A DNA stretch of 64,000 bases from Helicobacter pylori (GCF_900120335.1 NZ_LT635477.1:1054001-1118000); one strand, 5' to 3'; positions 18,777-30,695 are shown, numbered from the stretch's first letter. Numbers and translations: made by a program. The notes: generated by a model from the letters alone, not told the origin.

Positions 18777-19460
18777 ATGCAAGATTTACAACATTTCAAG
18801 AATGATATTACGCTCATTCTATCCAAAGACAGATTAGATACTTATGACAGCCTAGAGCAATATAAAGAAAATTTAAAACTCATTGCTTTTATCACGCCTA
18901 AAATCTCTAACTTAGAAATTTATTTACGCAACGCTTTAGATTATTGTTTAACCCAAATCAAAGGGAGTGATTGGGTATTTAGTGAAGATTCTTTAACAAA
19001 TTTAATTAACGAGCAAAACGAAAAGAAAAAAGAAATCACGCATTCTTTGATTTTATCTAAAATGTCTTTAGGGGCAGTGATTAAGCTTATTTTTTGCTAT
19101 AAATTAGAGGGGGTAATATTAGATTTAAAGCGCATCAATTTCAAATCCTATTACCCCAATAATAAAAATGCATTATTTATCAACAATAAAAAAAATCCAT
19201 TATCTAGTGCCTCAAAGGTTCATATTGCTTTAAACTTGCTATGGACGATTAGAAATCGCGCGTATCATTGGGAAAACTTACTCAAAATCCAACCAAACAA
19301 TCGCCCACGCATTACGACTTATTTCATTGGGTTAAAAGACAATGATAGGGCAAAAATGCCTATGAATATCAGTGTAGAACCAAGTAAAATCGTCTTGTTT
19401 TTAGATGATTTAATTAAAAGCATTGGGAATAAAGACTTGGAAAATTTAAGCAGTTTGTGA
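18777..19460 (+). CDS. HEPN-domain Abi-like protein (putative abortive-infection ribonuclease)
   Basis: The 227-residue protein starts at ATG 18777 with AAGAGA upstream. It contains ISNLEIYLRNALDYCL near residue 40-55 and LLWTIRNRAYHWENLL near residue 160. RNRAYH matches the RX4-6H active-site motif of HEPN ribonucleases, and the overall layout resembles Abi_2/AbiD-AbiF-like proteins. Such proteins degrade RNA during phage infection and abort growth. The gene sits at the xerT end of the element, the usual cargo position, and converges on xerT. Family membership is inferred from the motif; the function is untested. Confidence 0.65.
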   Translation: MQDLQHFKNDITLILSKDRLDTYDSLEQYKENLKLIAFITPKISNLEIYLRNALDYCLTQIKGSDWVFSEDSLTNLINEQNEKKKEITHSLILSKMSLGAVIKLIFCYKLEGVILDLKRINFKSYYPNNKNALFINNKKNPLSSASKVHIALNLLWTIRNRAYHWENLLKIQPNNRPRITTYFIGLKDNDRAKMPMNISVEPSKIVLFLDDLIKSIGNKDLENLSSL

Positions 19461-19540
19461 AAAAGGTGGGCTTCGGTTAGCCCATTGAATGTAAGCACAT
19501 TATAACTCAAAAATCAAAATAAATCAAATTTTTTAAAAAC

Positions 19541-20533
19541 CTACTCGCTTTTTTCATTTCTTAATAACCCCCCTAACACAAGAGCCACTTTTTTATTGTG
19601 TTCTTGAGTGGTATGGATATAGATTTTAGTAGAAAGCAAAGAACTATGCCCTAACGCTCTTGAAGTTAAAACCAAATCCTGTGTTTCATCATAAATAAAA
19701 GTGGCAAAACTATGCCTAAAAAGATGCAAACCTAATCCATAAGATTTTACATCAATATTAGAGAGCTTAAAAATTTTAGCGATAAAACCCTTTAAAGAGC
19801 AAGTTTTTTGTGTGGTGTTATTTTTTGCTTTCTTAAACACAAAACGCCCCTTAAAGCTCCTTAATCGTTTAGTATCGCTTAGCCATGCATTCAAAGGAAT
19901 TTGCAAAAACTCTTTTTCAATATAAGCGTATCTCTCTTTGTTGTTTTTTCCTTTGATTAAAAGGCGGTAGTGGTTATTTTCTAAAGCAATGTTTTTTAGC
20001 TCCAAATCTAAGGCTTCAAACTTCCTTAACCCCCCTAATGCAATAAGCAGTAAAATACACTGATTGCGTTTTTCAAAACTGGTTTTGGGATGGTATTTTA
20101 GAAGAGCTTGGACAAAAGCCTTAAAATCATTTTTATTCAAATGTTTAGGCAAATGCGTTTCTTTCTTGGCAAACGATAGATTTTTAAGTTCAAATTCAAA
20201 GCTATAGTTTCTTTTTCTGTCTAAATAATCAAAGAATTGTCTTAAAACCATCACATATTTAGCCATAGAGCTTGGCTTCCTGTTTTTGGCTAATCCAAAT
20301 AAGAAGTCTATAACTTGTTCTTCTGCTAGATTGTGCAAGGACTTGAGCTTAATCCTATTATCAAAATATTCAAAGAACAAAAACAAGCCTTGCATCATAA
20401 TCGTATGCCTAACGCCTTGATTATAAAGTTTGTGATTGAGCTCTTTCAATGCGATAAAACTTTGGCACTCTAAAACTCTATCTTGCCATTTTAAGATCAA
20501 TTCCAAATCATTCACGCTTTGAATACGTATCAT
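19541..20533 (-). CDS. xerT: XerT-type tyrosine recombinase of the TFS element
   Basis: XerT is the integrase that excises and inserts H. pylori TFS conjugative elements at AAGAATG sites. The protein is about 330 aa from ATG 20533 (337 from an upstream TTG at 20554). All catalytic elements are visible: Arg in LGGLRKFEALDLE, Lys in IKGKNNKERY, HLFRHSFATF, GHSSLLSTKIY with the nucleophilic Tyr. The SAM-like core-binding domain occupies residues 1-140. The frame is intact, so the enzyme could still act on remaining att sites. Position matches HP0995 in strain 26695. Confidence 0.88.
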   Translation of the reverse strand: MIRIQSVNDLELILKWQDRVLECQSFIALKELNHKLYNQGVRHTIMMQGLFLFFEYFDNRIKLKSLHNLAEEQVIDFLFGLAKNRKPSSMAKYVMVLRQFFDYLDRKRNYSFEFELKNLSFAKKETHLPKHLNKNDFKAFVQALLKYHPKTSFEKRNQCILLLIALGGLRKFEALDLELKNIALENNHYRLLIKGKNNKERYAYIEKEFLQIPLNAWLSDTKRLRSFKGRFVFKKAKNNTTQKTCSLKGFIAKIFKLSNIDVKSYGLGLHLFRHSFATFIYDETQDLVLTSRALGHSSLLSTKIYIHTTQEHNKKVALVLGGLLRNEKSE

Positions 20534-20635
20534 TGTTTTAAGCTTATAGTGCAAAAATGACTTAATGTCTAAAAAACTCTTTAATCTTATTAAAAGTATT
20601 TAAAAAGTTATTTTTTGTAAATTTTCCCATCGTGT

Positions 20636-21877
20636 TTAAAACGCCAACGAGATTTTTACTGGAGTAAACACTACTCCGCTATCCCTTAGAGTTTTCACTG
20701 CATCAGGGAATACTTTTCTTAAAATGCCAATTGCACCGTTAATATCGGCGTTTAGGGATTTGCCTATGCTAGATTTAAATAGCCCTCGTTTAACTCTTTT
20801 ACCTAAATATTGCTCGTGGTGCTGCATGGGTTCGTTAGCCAAGTGGTCGCACTTGCTCGTAAATCTCTCTTCTGTTGTATGCAAAGTTATCCCAACCAAA
20901 GCACACTTGTAGGCTAGTTTTTCAATAAAGGATTCATAAGGGATATTAGTAAAGTTCTGATTGGTTCTCTTACCTAGCTTTAGCTCTTGTTTCCAGCCAT
21001 CATTTTTACCGATGACAATTGTAGAAATGCCCTTTTTTAAGCAATGCCCCACCACATAGGCGCTCGCCTTGTGCATAAAATCATTGACTTTACACTCCCT
21101 CCATAGAGCTAATTTGCCTAAGCGTTTTGTCCAAAAGCGCTTATTTGAAGTCTTGGCTTTGGCTTGATAATGGGCTTTGAGTTTGTTAAACCACTGATTG
21201 ACAGACTTCACCCCTCCGCCTTTGATAATAAAAGGACTACTTTGATTATCTATTGCAGTTACGAAGTTGTTCAAGCCTAGATCAATACCCATAATGCCAA
21301 TGCCATGAGTTTGTGGGAGTTTGTGCGTGGTTTGCTCATAGACAACTTCCACGATAAAACAAGTGGTTTTAGGGATTAAGCGCACTTGCTTTAGCCTAGA
21401 AGTTTGAGGGTTTATTTTAGTGATAAGTCTTTTTAAATTAGCTTTTTTTGGGAATTTAATTTTTGTCATGCGTCCTTTCGTAAAGCTAGTTTGCTGGTTT
21501 GTTAAAACCCCTATAGATACGCCATCTTTTGGTTTGAATTTAGGGATTTTTGGACGCGCTAGAAAGCTAGAAGGCTTGAGTTTGTAAGCTTTAAGGGCTT
21601 TTAAATAGCTTTTCCAATTTTGAGATAAAAGCATTAATACCTGTTGCGCGCTTTGGGCAGGCAAAGCTTTGTAATCTCTTTGGCTTTCTTTGACAAAGCG
21701 ATTGATTAAATCGTAGGCTGTAGGCAACTTAAAACCTGCAAAGTAATGCTCTCTTAAAATAAAATTAGCGTAGTTGTAAAGGTTTTTAGACAGATGGCAA
21801 AAGTCCTTAATGCGTTTAAAAATGGGGTGCGTGGGTCTAATAATATGGCGTTCAGTCAAGGTCATCTGTTTCCCCAT
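20636..21877 (-). CDS. tnpB: IS607/IS605-type TnpB RNA-guided nuclease
   Basis: TnpB proteins are ancestors of Cas12 that cut DNA guided by an RNA made from the element end, helping the element persist. The 413-residue protein has the N-terminal HTH/OrfB region, a RuvC-I motif MGIDLGLNNFVTAID (about residue 195) and RuvC-III LNADINGAIGILRK near the end. The usual RuvC-II Glu position reads IVIGKNDGWKQE, with Gly where Glu is expected. A nearby EERFTSK could supply the acid. The zinc-ribbon region is degenerate, with one Cys and several His. The start overlaps tnpA by 26 bp. A guide RNA would be expected downstream of the stop, below 20636. Confidence 0.85.
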   Translation of the reverse strand: MGKQMTLTERHIIRPTHPIFKRIKDFCHLSKNLYNYANFILREHYFAGFKLPTAYDLINRFVKESQRDYKALPAQSAQQVLMLLSQNWKSYLKALKAYKLKPSSFLARPKIPKFKPKDGVSIGVLTNQQTSFTKGRMTKIKFPKKANLKRLITKINPQTSRLKQVRLIPKTTCFIVEVVYEQTTHKLPQTHGIGIMGIDLGLNNFVTAIDNQSSPFIIKGGGVKSVNQWFNKLKAHYQAKAKTSNKRFWTKRLGKLALWRECKVNDFMHKASAYVVGHCLKKGISTIVIGKNDGWKQELKLGKRTNQNFTNIPYESFIEKLAYKCALVGITLHTTEERFTSKCDHLANEPMQHHEQYLGKRVKRGLFKSSIGKSLNADINGAIGILRKVFPDAVKTLRDSGVVFTPVKISLAF

Positions 21878-22484
21878 TAAGAGATTTTAGCAAGGCTGGA
21901 TTAACCTTACTCTCTAAAAGCAACTTTTTAGCAATGCGGCGCTTAGAATACATCTTCATAGAAAAAGAATGGATTGTTTGCATGATGTCCTCAAACAGTT
22001 CTTGCTCTAAACTGATTGATTCACACTGATTGATAATAACGATTTTAGTGCCATAATCGCTAAATAGCTTTTCTACTAACTCATAGCTCAATCTAGCTAA
22101 TCGGTCTTTATAGGAAATATAAACCGCCTTAATTTTAAACGCCATTACCGCATTAAGAAGATCCATAAAACCCTTTCTGTCCAAAGACATGCCGCTTTTA
22201 ATATCAGAATAGATACTATCTACAGATATTCCTTTAGCATTTATAAAAGAGATACAGTTTTCTATTTGATTTTGCAAGTCTTGTTTCTGCTTTTGAGTGC
22301 TTACCCTAGCATAAACTACATTCAGCCTACCATCTTCAATTCCTGCTAAAGAATAGACATCAGAATCGTTGTATATATAGTAACCATTGGGTTCTTGTTT
22401 AACTCGTATCTTCCCACTTTTAACATACTTCCAAAGAGTAACACGGGATATTTTTAAGATCTTTAAGACTTCTTTAGATTTCAT
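21852..22484 (-). CDS. tnpA: IS607-type serine recombinase TnpA
   Basis: This transposase acts through a serine nucleophile and a circular intermediate. The 210-residue protein begins with a MerR-like helix-turn-helix (VLKILKISRVTLWKYVKSGK) and continues with the resolvase core: VVYARVSTQKQKQDLQNQIE contains the catalytic Ser, and ISYKDRLARLSYEL matches the conserved DRLAR segment. The ATG overlaps the TGA of hicA (ATGA), and the end overlaps tnpB. The frame appears complete. Confidence 0.9.
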   Translation of the reverse strand: MKSKEVLKILKISRVTLWKYVKSGKIRVKQEPNGYYIYNDSDVYSLAGIEDGRLNVVYARVSTQKQKQDLQNQIENCISFINAKGISVDSIYSDIKSGMSLDRKGFMDLLNAVMAFKIKAVYISYKDRLARLSYELVEKLFSDYGTKIVIINQCESISLEQELFEDIMQTIHSFSMKMYSKRRIAKKLLLESKVNPALLKSLNGETDDLD

Positions 22485-22675
22485 TTAAGGATATTTTCCA
22501 TGATTTCTTTCACTATTTTAGGGTGCAAGATTTCGCCAGAATGAAAAGGCAAAACCTGCCTGATTTTATCTTTCACATAAATTCTATGGCTGCCTTTTTG
22601 CCTAGAGAAAACAAATCCATTCTGCAATAATAGCTTCTCTGCTTCTTTAGCTGTGAGTCGTGGCAATTCAGGCAA
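22481..22675 (-). CDS. hicA: HicA-family mRNA interferase toxin
   Basis: HicA toxins have a double-stranded-RNA-binding fold and cleave mRNA. The 64-residue protein shows the family pattern: LTAKEAEKLLLQNGFVF, then QKGSHRIYV with the catalytic His, and VLPFHSGEILHPKIVKEIM, equivalent to the PxHxxxxLxxGTLRSIL tail. The start overlaps the hicB end by 8 bp and the stop overlaps the tnpA start by 4 bp. All four genes could be translated from one transcript. Antitoxin-first order is less common than hicA-first but is known. Confidence 0.85.
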   Translation of the reverse strand: MPELPRLTAKEAEKLLLQNGFVFSRQKGSHRIYVKDKIRQVLPFHSGEILHPKIVKEIMENILK

Positions 22676-22886
22676 AAGCTATCTCAATGGGTGCTATTAC
22701 AGAATTTTTCTTAGAAAGAAAAGCTAACTCATCGGCTTCTAAATCTCCCAAATAAAGCTCTATGGCTTCTTTAATGTTTCTTAGGGCTTCTTCATAACTT
22801 TTCCCTTGTGATACACAGCCTTTTAGAAAGGGGACAAAAGCAAAATACCCATTCTCATCTTTTTCTATGACAGCGTTTATAAGCAT
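22668..22886 (-). CDS. hicB: HicB-family antitoxin
   Basis: This is the short HicB/UPF0150 form with a partial RNase H fold that neutralises HicA. The start at ATG 22886 (72 aa) has AAGG seven bases upstream; an in-frame start at 22925 lacks support. The protein reads INAVIEKDENGYFAFVPFLKGCVSQGKSYEEALRNIKEAIELYL, the family signature. No separate DNA-binding domain is present after it. It is the first gene of hicB-hicA-tnpA-tnpB. Confidence 0.85.
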   Translation of the reverse strand: MLINAVIEKDENGYFAFVPFLKGCVSQGKSYEEALRNIKEAIELYLGDLEADELAFLSKKNSVIAPIEIAFA

Positions 22887-22914
22887 GGCACTACCTTTGA
22901 GTGAATTTCTTATG

Positions 22915-22920
22915 ATTATA
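22915..22920 (-). promoter_or_regulatory. Extended -10 promoter for hicBA (and tnpA/tnpB)
   Basis: On the minus strand TGTATAAT lies about 30 bp before the hicB ATG, giving a leader near 22 nt. No other promoter-like box is evident before tnpA, so tnpA and tnpB may depend on this one. Confidence 0.55.
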
Positions 22921-23140
22921 CACATAATATATTTTAAACAAAATTAAATTGAAAGTTTAATAATATTATCAAACAATTCCCTACTAACCCTACTCATTTT
23001 ACAACCACTCATCTTTCTCCCTTAGTTATTTTTAATCAATAAAAATCATCTTGTAGGGTTAAGAATAAAGAATAAACCCCTAAACAAAAACAAGCAATCA
23101 ATAATGAAATCAGATAAAAAGCAAGATTGAAAAAACATTT

Positions 23141-23262
23141 CCCTATCCCTGCACCGACCTACATTCCCACTCTTGAAAAGAGCAGTATTATCAGCGATGA
23201 AGAGCTTGACTTCCAGGTTCGGAATGGTTAACTGGGTAGTTCCTCTTCTCTAAAGGCACAAG
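23141..23262 (-). rRNA. rrf: 5S ribosomal RNA
   Basis: The minus strand reads GCCTTTAGAGAAGAGGAAC at the 5' side, CCATTCCGAACCTGGAAGTC in the loop B/C region, and GTAGGTCGGTGCAGGGATAG at the 3' end, which is 5S rRNA. It lies about 240 bp downstream of 23S on the same strand, as in other H. pylori genomes. The ends are estimated to within a few bases. Confidence 0.93.
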
Positions 23263-23499
23263 GAAAAGGGAGCTAAAGATAAAATGCATTTACCCTTAAC
23301 TCCCCTTTCTCTTTATAGGGAGCTGTTTTTTAACAAAGAAGATAGTTAATAGCCTTTCACTTTAAAAAGAATGGATGGTATCTCATTCCTCATTAAAGTT
23401 CAATCCTATAAAAGTCTTCATAAAACTCCAACTCTCTTACACTCAGTAAGGCAGTGGTAACTCATTCGCGCTCTATTGTCGTTATCTTATACAAAAAGC

Positions 23500-26388
<2,889 letters not shown>

Positions 26389-26761
26389 TTAAATTTTAAA
26401 ATATCCTTTAAAACCCGCCCTTTTATAATGAATAACGACAATTGCACGAATATTCTTCAGCGCTACCACTGCCTTAATGAATATAAGACAGAGTTATTGT
26501 AGTTTTACTTTACTTTTACATAGGCTATTAACAATATTAAATCAAATAACTTCGTTTTTCTTCAAAAACCCGCTATAATCGCTCTTGAGCATTAAACCCT
26601 TAAAGAAGACTAACAATGCTTGATCCCTAATCTTTTTTAACGCTCAAGTTTTATCAGCTGGTGGGCTTTTATATTTTTATATTTAAAGCTTTTAGCTTTT
26701 ACAACTTGCTTGAGTTTGAATTAAAGAACTTTTTAAAGCTTGTCTTTAAAAACGAAATGTA

Positions 26762-26767
26762 ATTATA
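26762..26767 (-). promoter_or_regulatory. Putative -10 box of the 23S-5S operon
   Basis: The minus strand reads TGTCTATAATTAC about 370 bp upstream of mature 23S, a leader length usual for rRNA precursors. Below it, the leader contains the 12-bp inverted repeat at 26584-26648. The assignment is by sequence only. Confidence 0.45.
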
Positions 26768-26976
26768 GACATGCAATGCTTAAAGTTTGCTTAAAGTTTT
26801 GAGAGTTTGGAAGAAAATTTAGAGTTTGAAAGGAATGGATAAGAGTTATTGGAAACAATTGGGGAACTAATTGGAATGGGGGGCTAAAAAATAGAGCTAA
26901 AATAAAGCTTTAAGATTAAACGCATCATTAAATTTAAACAAGAACGCATTTTTATTAAAAAATCAAAATTAAAAAA

Positions 26977-27044
26977 ATCAAACACATCATTAAATCAAAC
27001 ACATCATTAAATCAAACACATCATTAAATCAGACGCACCATTAA
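26977..27044. repeat. 17-bp tandem repeat
   Basis: Three exact copies of atcaaacacatcattaa (26977-27027) are followed by one diverged copy to 27044. It lies in non-coding DNA between 23S and the 8-bp arrays. There are no spacers. Confidence 0.9.
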
Positions 27045-27110
27045 CCATTGATTAAATACCGCTAGAACACCCCCAAGTCATCTTTTTTTCAAAAAAGGGG
27101 CAGGAATGGC

Positions 27111-27418
27111 ATTCTATCATTCTATCATTCTATCATTCTATCATTCTATCATTCTATCATTCTATCATTCTATCATTCTATCATTCTATCATTCTATCAT
27201 TCTATCATTCTATCATTCTATCATTCTATCATTCTATCATTCTATCATTCTATCATTCTATCATTCTATCATTCTATCATTCTATCATTCTATCATTCTA
27301 TCATTCTATCATTCTATCATTCTATCATTCTATCATTCTATCATTCTATCATTCTATCATTCTATCATTCTATCATTCTATCATTCTATCATTCTATCAT
27401 TCTATCATTCTATCATTC
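27111..27418. repeat. Large 8-bp microsatellite, 38.5 perfect copies
   Basis: The unit attctatc repeats 38.5 times without a mismatch, 308 bp in all. Because 8 is not a multiple of 3, the array is open in all frames that avoid stops and produces a spurious repetitive reading frame (SFYHSIIL repeats) to 27720. It ends about 245 bp before the GmrSD-like gene. Copy number is almost certainly variable. Phase-variable control of the next gene is possible but unproven. Confidence 0.97.
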
Positions 27419-27426
27419 AATCATTC

Positions 27427-27472
27427 AAGCAATCAAGCAATCAAGCAATCAAGCAATCAAGCAATCAAGCAA
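27427..27472. repeat. Second 8-bp tandem repeat, 5.75 copies
   Basis: The unit aagcaatc occurs five times exactly and then partly. It starts eight bases after the larger array and looks like a diverged continuation of the same slippage-prone tract. Confidence 0.9.
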
Positions 27473-27664
27473 CGCTACCATACTTTTATAACTTTTTATC
27501 CTTTTACAAAAACCTATTTAAAAATCCCCTACTTTTTATTATTCCCTCTTTTATTCCCCCTTGCATTCCCCTACGCAACATTTTTCAACCATTTGATTTC
27601 ATAAGCCCCATTTTTCAATCATCAGTGGGGCTTACAGAGTTAAATTCAATACAAGGAGAAGATG

Positions 27665-29397
27665 ATGGCAAAAGTAGACGTGGAGTTAAAAAAACTCTAT
27701 CAAATTTTAGTGGATGCTGAATATTTTTACCAAGTTCCCGATTACCAACGCCCTTATGTGTGGGATAAGGATCATTTAGGGGCTTTGATTGATGATTTAG
27801 TGGGCAGCTATACCAACAACAGAGAAGATGATTATTTTTGCGGCTCTATTGTGATCGCTGAAAATCCAAAAGATAAAAGATGGGATGTTGTGGACGGCCA
27901 ACAGAGGCTAACAAGTTTTATTATCTTGGCTTGCACGATTTTAAGGCTTTATAAACACAGGTTAGGGCAAAAATCTAAAGATTTTATTGAAGGGAGTATT
28001 TATGATAAATACGATAAAGAAAAAGAGCGTCTGAAGTTTTTAACCGCTCAAAATTACAATAGCATTTTTGAAAACACGGTGTTAAACGATTTAGAGTTTG
28101 AAGACAACATTAAAAAGAGCGAGTGGAATAAGAAGTTTGATGAAAACACTTATTTGCGTAACGCTTATTATTTTAGAGAGCTATTGAATGAGAGCATGGA
28201 AAATGGTTCAATAAGCGATATGGATGATTTTGTCGAGTGGTTTTATGAACACATTGCTTTGACTAGGATCATTTGTTTTGAGCAAGACAGCGCGATGCAA
28301 ATCTTTCAAGTGTTAAACGACAGAGGCCAACCCTTAAGCCCTATTGATATTTTAAAATCCAGTTTGATGCAAGAAATCAAGCAAGATAGTGAAAAGCGTA
28401 AGGATTTTATAACCACTTGGGACAAATTGGTTGAAGCTTGCAAGAGCATTGAAGGCATAGATATTGTTTTGGAAGACTTTTTTAACATGTATTTAGAATA
28501 CGCTGATCCTAGTTCTTCTAAAAAGAGAGCCGATAAGGGATTAAAAAAGGTGTTCAAAGACAGCAAAAAAGACGCTTGCGAGTTCATTTATGATGTGAGC
28601 GCTTTTATGAAATCTTATACCGATTTGTTAAAAAAACCAGATCGATACATTTACTTATTAAGATACCTTCCCTCCAGATTTTGGGCCAGTATCTTAACGA
28701 CAGCCCTTTATGTCAAATACCCTGATTTTGAGCTTTGAAAAAGCTTTTGGTGTCTTATTATTATCAAACTTGGATTGCAGGAGGCACGATCATGCGCATC
28801 AAGCAAACGAGTGTCAACATTATCAAAAATGTTAAAAGCAATAAAGGCATTGAAACCATTCAAGAGCTTATACTGGACAACATAGAATCTTATAACACCT
28901 TTAACCAATACCACTATAACTTATGGGAGAGTTCTTCTGTTTATCCTAGCAAATGGTTACGCCCTGTCTTAGCCCTAGCTAATTATTTTATGACAGACGA
29001 AGAGAAACCCCATTTTATCGCTATGGATGCCGAAACCCAAGTGGAGCATATTTTACCCCAAACGCCCAAAAGAGGCAGTCAATGGAACGCGGATTTTGAT
29101 AAAGAAAAAAGAGAAAAATGGGTGAATCATATCGCAAATTTAACCCTTTTAAAGCGTAAAAAGAACGCAAAAGCTTTAAATGGGGATTTTGATGAAAAAA
29201 GAAAAATTTATGGTGGCAAAGACCCAAGCAAAGTGATTAGCTGCTATGACATCACTAAAGAATTGTATAGCGACTATAGGAAGTGGGACGAGAAGTCTCT
29301 CCAAAAGCGATACGACTTTTTGTATGAAATTATCACGCCTATTTTACACATAGAAGGGCAAGAAGAGAAATATGAAGATGATTTTGATCTAGAATGA
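27665..29397 (+). pseudogene. GmrSD-like DUF262/DUF1524 nuclease gene, frameshifted
   Basis: GmrSD-type proteins are modification-dependent (type IV) restriction enzymes, and related DUF262 proteins act in phage defence. The N-terminal DUF262 half (27665-28738) has YQRPYVWDKDHLGALIDDL and the signature VVDGQQRLTSF near residue 80. The C-terminal half (28735-29397), in another frame, has VEHILPQTPKR and NLTLLKRKKNAKAL, the His-containing HNH motif of DUF1524. The frames join near 28735 where YPDFEL-stop would otherwise continue as FKKLLVSYYYQTW. The full protein would have been about 577 aa. AAGGAGA precedes the ATG. As written, the DUF262 domain would be made without its nuclease half. Confidence 0.8.
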
Positions 29398-29442
29398 TTG
29401 AAAATTACCCATAAGGGCTAGAAAACAACAAAGGGATAATCA

Positions 29443-30695
29443 ATGCCTAAAAAAGAAGCATTAAAGATAGCAAAGAAAAGGATTTTTAAAAACTTCTTAG
29501 AAGAAGCCAAACAACACCACCCCATTATTTTCTATACAGATAATGATTGTGATGGCATGTTGGCTGGCAGCGTTTTAATGTCTATGTGTTACAGATTGGG
29601 TATTAAAGATTTCTTTTTCTTTAGCCCTTTAAGGAATGCGCATGGTTATGGTTTCACTGATTTAGCCCTAAACGATTTATTGTCTCAACCTTGTATCTTT
29701 AACCCTAAAACCAATCAATTAGTCCGCCTAGATTACATTAAAAACCAATTTCAAAAAAACCCCCTATTGTTTAGCACTGACTTGGGGCGGATTTGGCCGC
29801 TAACACCAAATTGCAAGAAATCTTATTAGAGCGTTTTGAACAATGCATCATCACAGACCACCATAAGAGTTTTGAAGTTGATTGGATTGATAAAAATAAA
29901 ATCGCCTACATTAACCTGAATGATGAAAAAGACGCTAACTATTATAGCGGGGCTTTCACAAGCGCTTTAGTGTTTAGTCAAATCTTTCAAACGCAAACCA
30001 CTCCTTTAGAAGAAGAATTGATCGCTATCACGCTTTTAAGCGATCGCATTGATTTGGATAATGGGGATAATTTGGATATGGTTTTGAATTTAGCACAACC
30101 TAAACATGACCGCATTGAATGCTTTTTCAAAGATAAAGACCTTTCTTTAGCCCAAGACGATTTAGATGAAATTTCTAACTTATACGGCTTTAATTGCATC
30201 AATTGCATCAACGCTTTAAGCCGTTTGAGTGGGGCTAGAGAGTTTAAGGGTTGTTATGATAGCTATTTGCACTATCTGGTTTTAAAGCATTTCAACCCCA
30301 TAAGCGATCCGCGCTTAAGCGTCTTTAACGTTAAGGAATTCAAAAGATACAACGACATTAAAAAGAAAATGGTGAAAGAAAGCGAAGAAAACGCTCAAAT
30401 TTTTTCTTGTAACAAAATATTAGTGGCTATTTTAGATGAAAGCTGTTCTATTAAAGTGGGTGTCAGCGGTTTAGTGGCTAATAACTTTTTAAAAAAATAC
30501 CCTTTCAATCATTCCCTTTGTATCTATAAAGATAATAAAGATGGGTATAGCGGTAGCGCTAGGGGTGGTGGGACTTTTTTAAGCCAGATTAAAACCATTC
30601 CCTTAATACAAGCTGGCGGGCATGAGGAAGCTTTTGGGTTGAGCTTTGTAAAAGAGGATTTTAAAAAAGTAATCAAAAGCTTACAAGCCTTATAA
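29443..30695 (+). pseudogene. DHH-family phosphoesterase (RecJ/NrnA-like), frameshifted
   Basis: DHH phosphoesterases hydrolyse single-stranded DNA, short oligonucleotides or cyclic dinucleotides. Motif I is FYTDNDCDGMLAGSVL (about residue 31-45), the DHH motif is IITDHHKSFEV, and the DHHA1 end has GSARGGGTFL and IQAGGHEEAFGLSF. The first frame ends at 29829 after STDLGRIWPLTPNCKKSY. One additional G at about 29786 (GGGGG instead of GGGG) gives STDLGADLAANTKLQEI and joins the two halves into one protein of about 417 aa. The lesion is therefore a single base in a short G tract. It lies 45 bp after the GmrSD-like gene on the same strand. Confidence 0.8.

Larger units (their letters stand above)
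9088..20554. mobile_element. Remnant of a TFS3/TFS4-type integrating conjugative element
   Basis: A plus-strand run of type IV secretion genes (virB4, topA, virB7, virB8, a virB9-position fragment, a VirB5-like gene, virB6) ends at xerT on the minus strand. This is the gene content of the ICEHptfs elements of the H. pylori plasticity zone. The virB9 C-terminus, virB10, virB11, virD4, relaxase, parA and methylase/helicase genes are missing, and several remaining genes are frameshifted. The element cannot mobilise itself, although xerT looks intact. Borders are approximate. The 14.1-14.6 kb segment is the probable internal deletion or insertion site. Confidence 0.8.
20636..22484 (-). mobile_element. 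IS607-family element (tnpA-tnpB)
   Basis: Two overlapping minus-strand genes encode the IS607 pair: a MerR-headed serine recombinase and a TnpB nuclease. IS607 elements lack inverted repeats and make little or no target duplication, so the ends cannot be set by eye. The bounds given are those of the genes. The upstream end is unclear because tnpA overlaps hicA. The element may therefore extend to about 22925 and include the HicAB module. Confidence 0.8.
26396..27110. other. 23S leader and intergenic DNA without a protein gene
   Basis: About 700 bp between the 23S 5' end and the 8-bp repeats. It holds a likely 23S promoter at 26762-26767 (minus) and a 12-bp inverted repeat pairing cttgagcattaa (26584-26595) with ttaacgctcaag (26637-26648), probably a leader stem. 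A plus-strand TATAAT at 26574-26579 and a 17-bp tandem repeat at 26977-27044 are also present. I see no tRNA or protein gene. Confidence 0.6.

Noticed and set aside
23367-23373. AAGAATG as the right attachment site of the TFS element
   Set aside because: It lies in the 23S-5S spacer, which would place 5S inside the element. The word is short and frequent, and no supporting border features are visible.
26574-26648. A plus-strand small RNA with TATAAT and a long stem upstream of 23S
   Set aside because: The inverted repeat is more simply explained as part of the 23S leader on the other strand. One box is not enough to claim an RNA.
27106-27720. A 204-codon open frame of SFYHSIIL repeats
   Set aside because: It is produced entirely by the 8-bp tandem repeat and runs out of frame into the GmrSD-like gene. 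The repeat has open frames only because the unit lacks stops.
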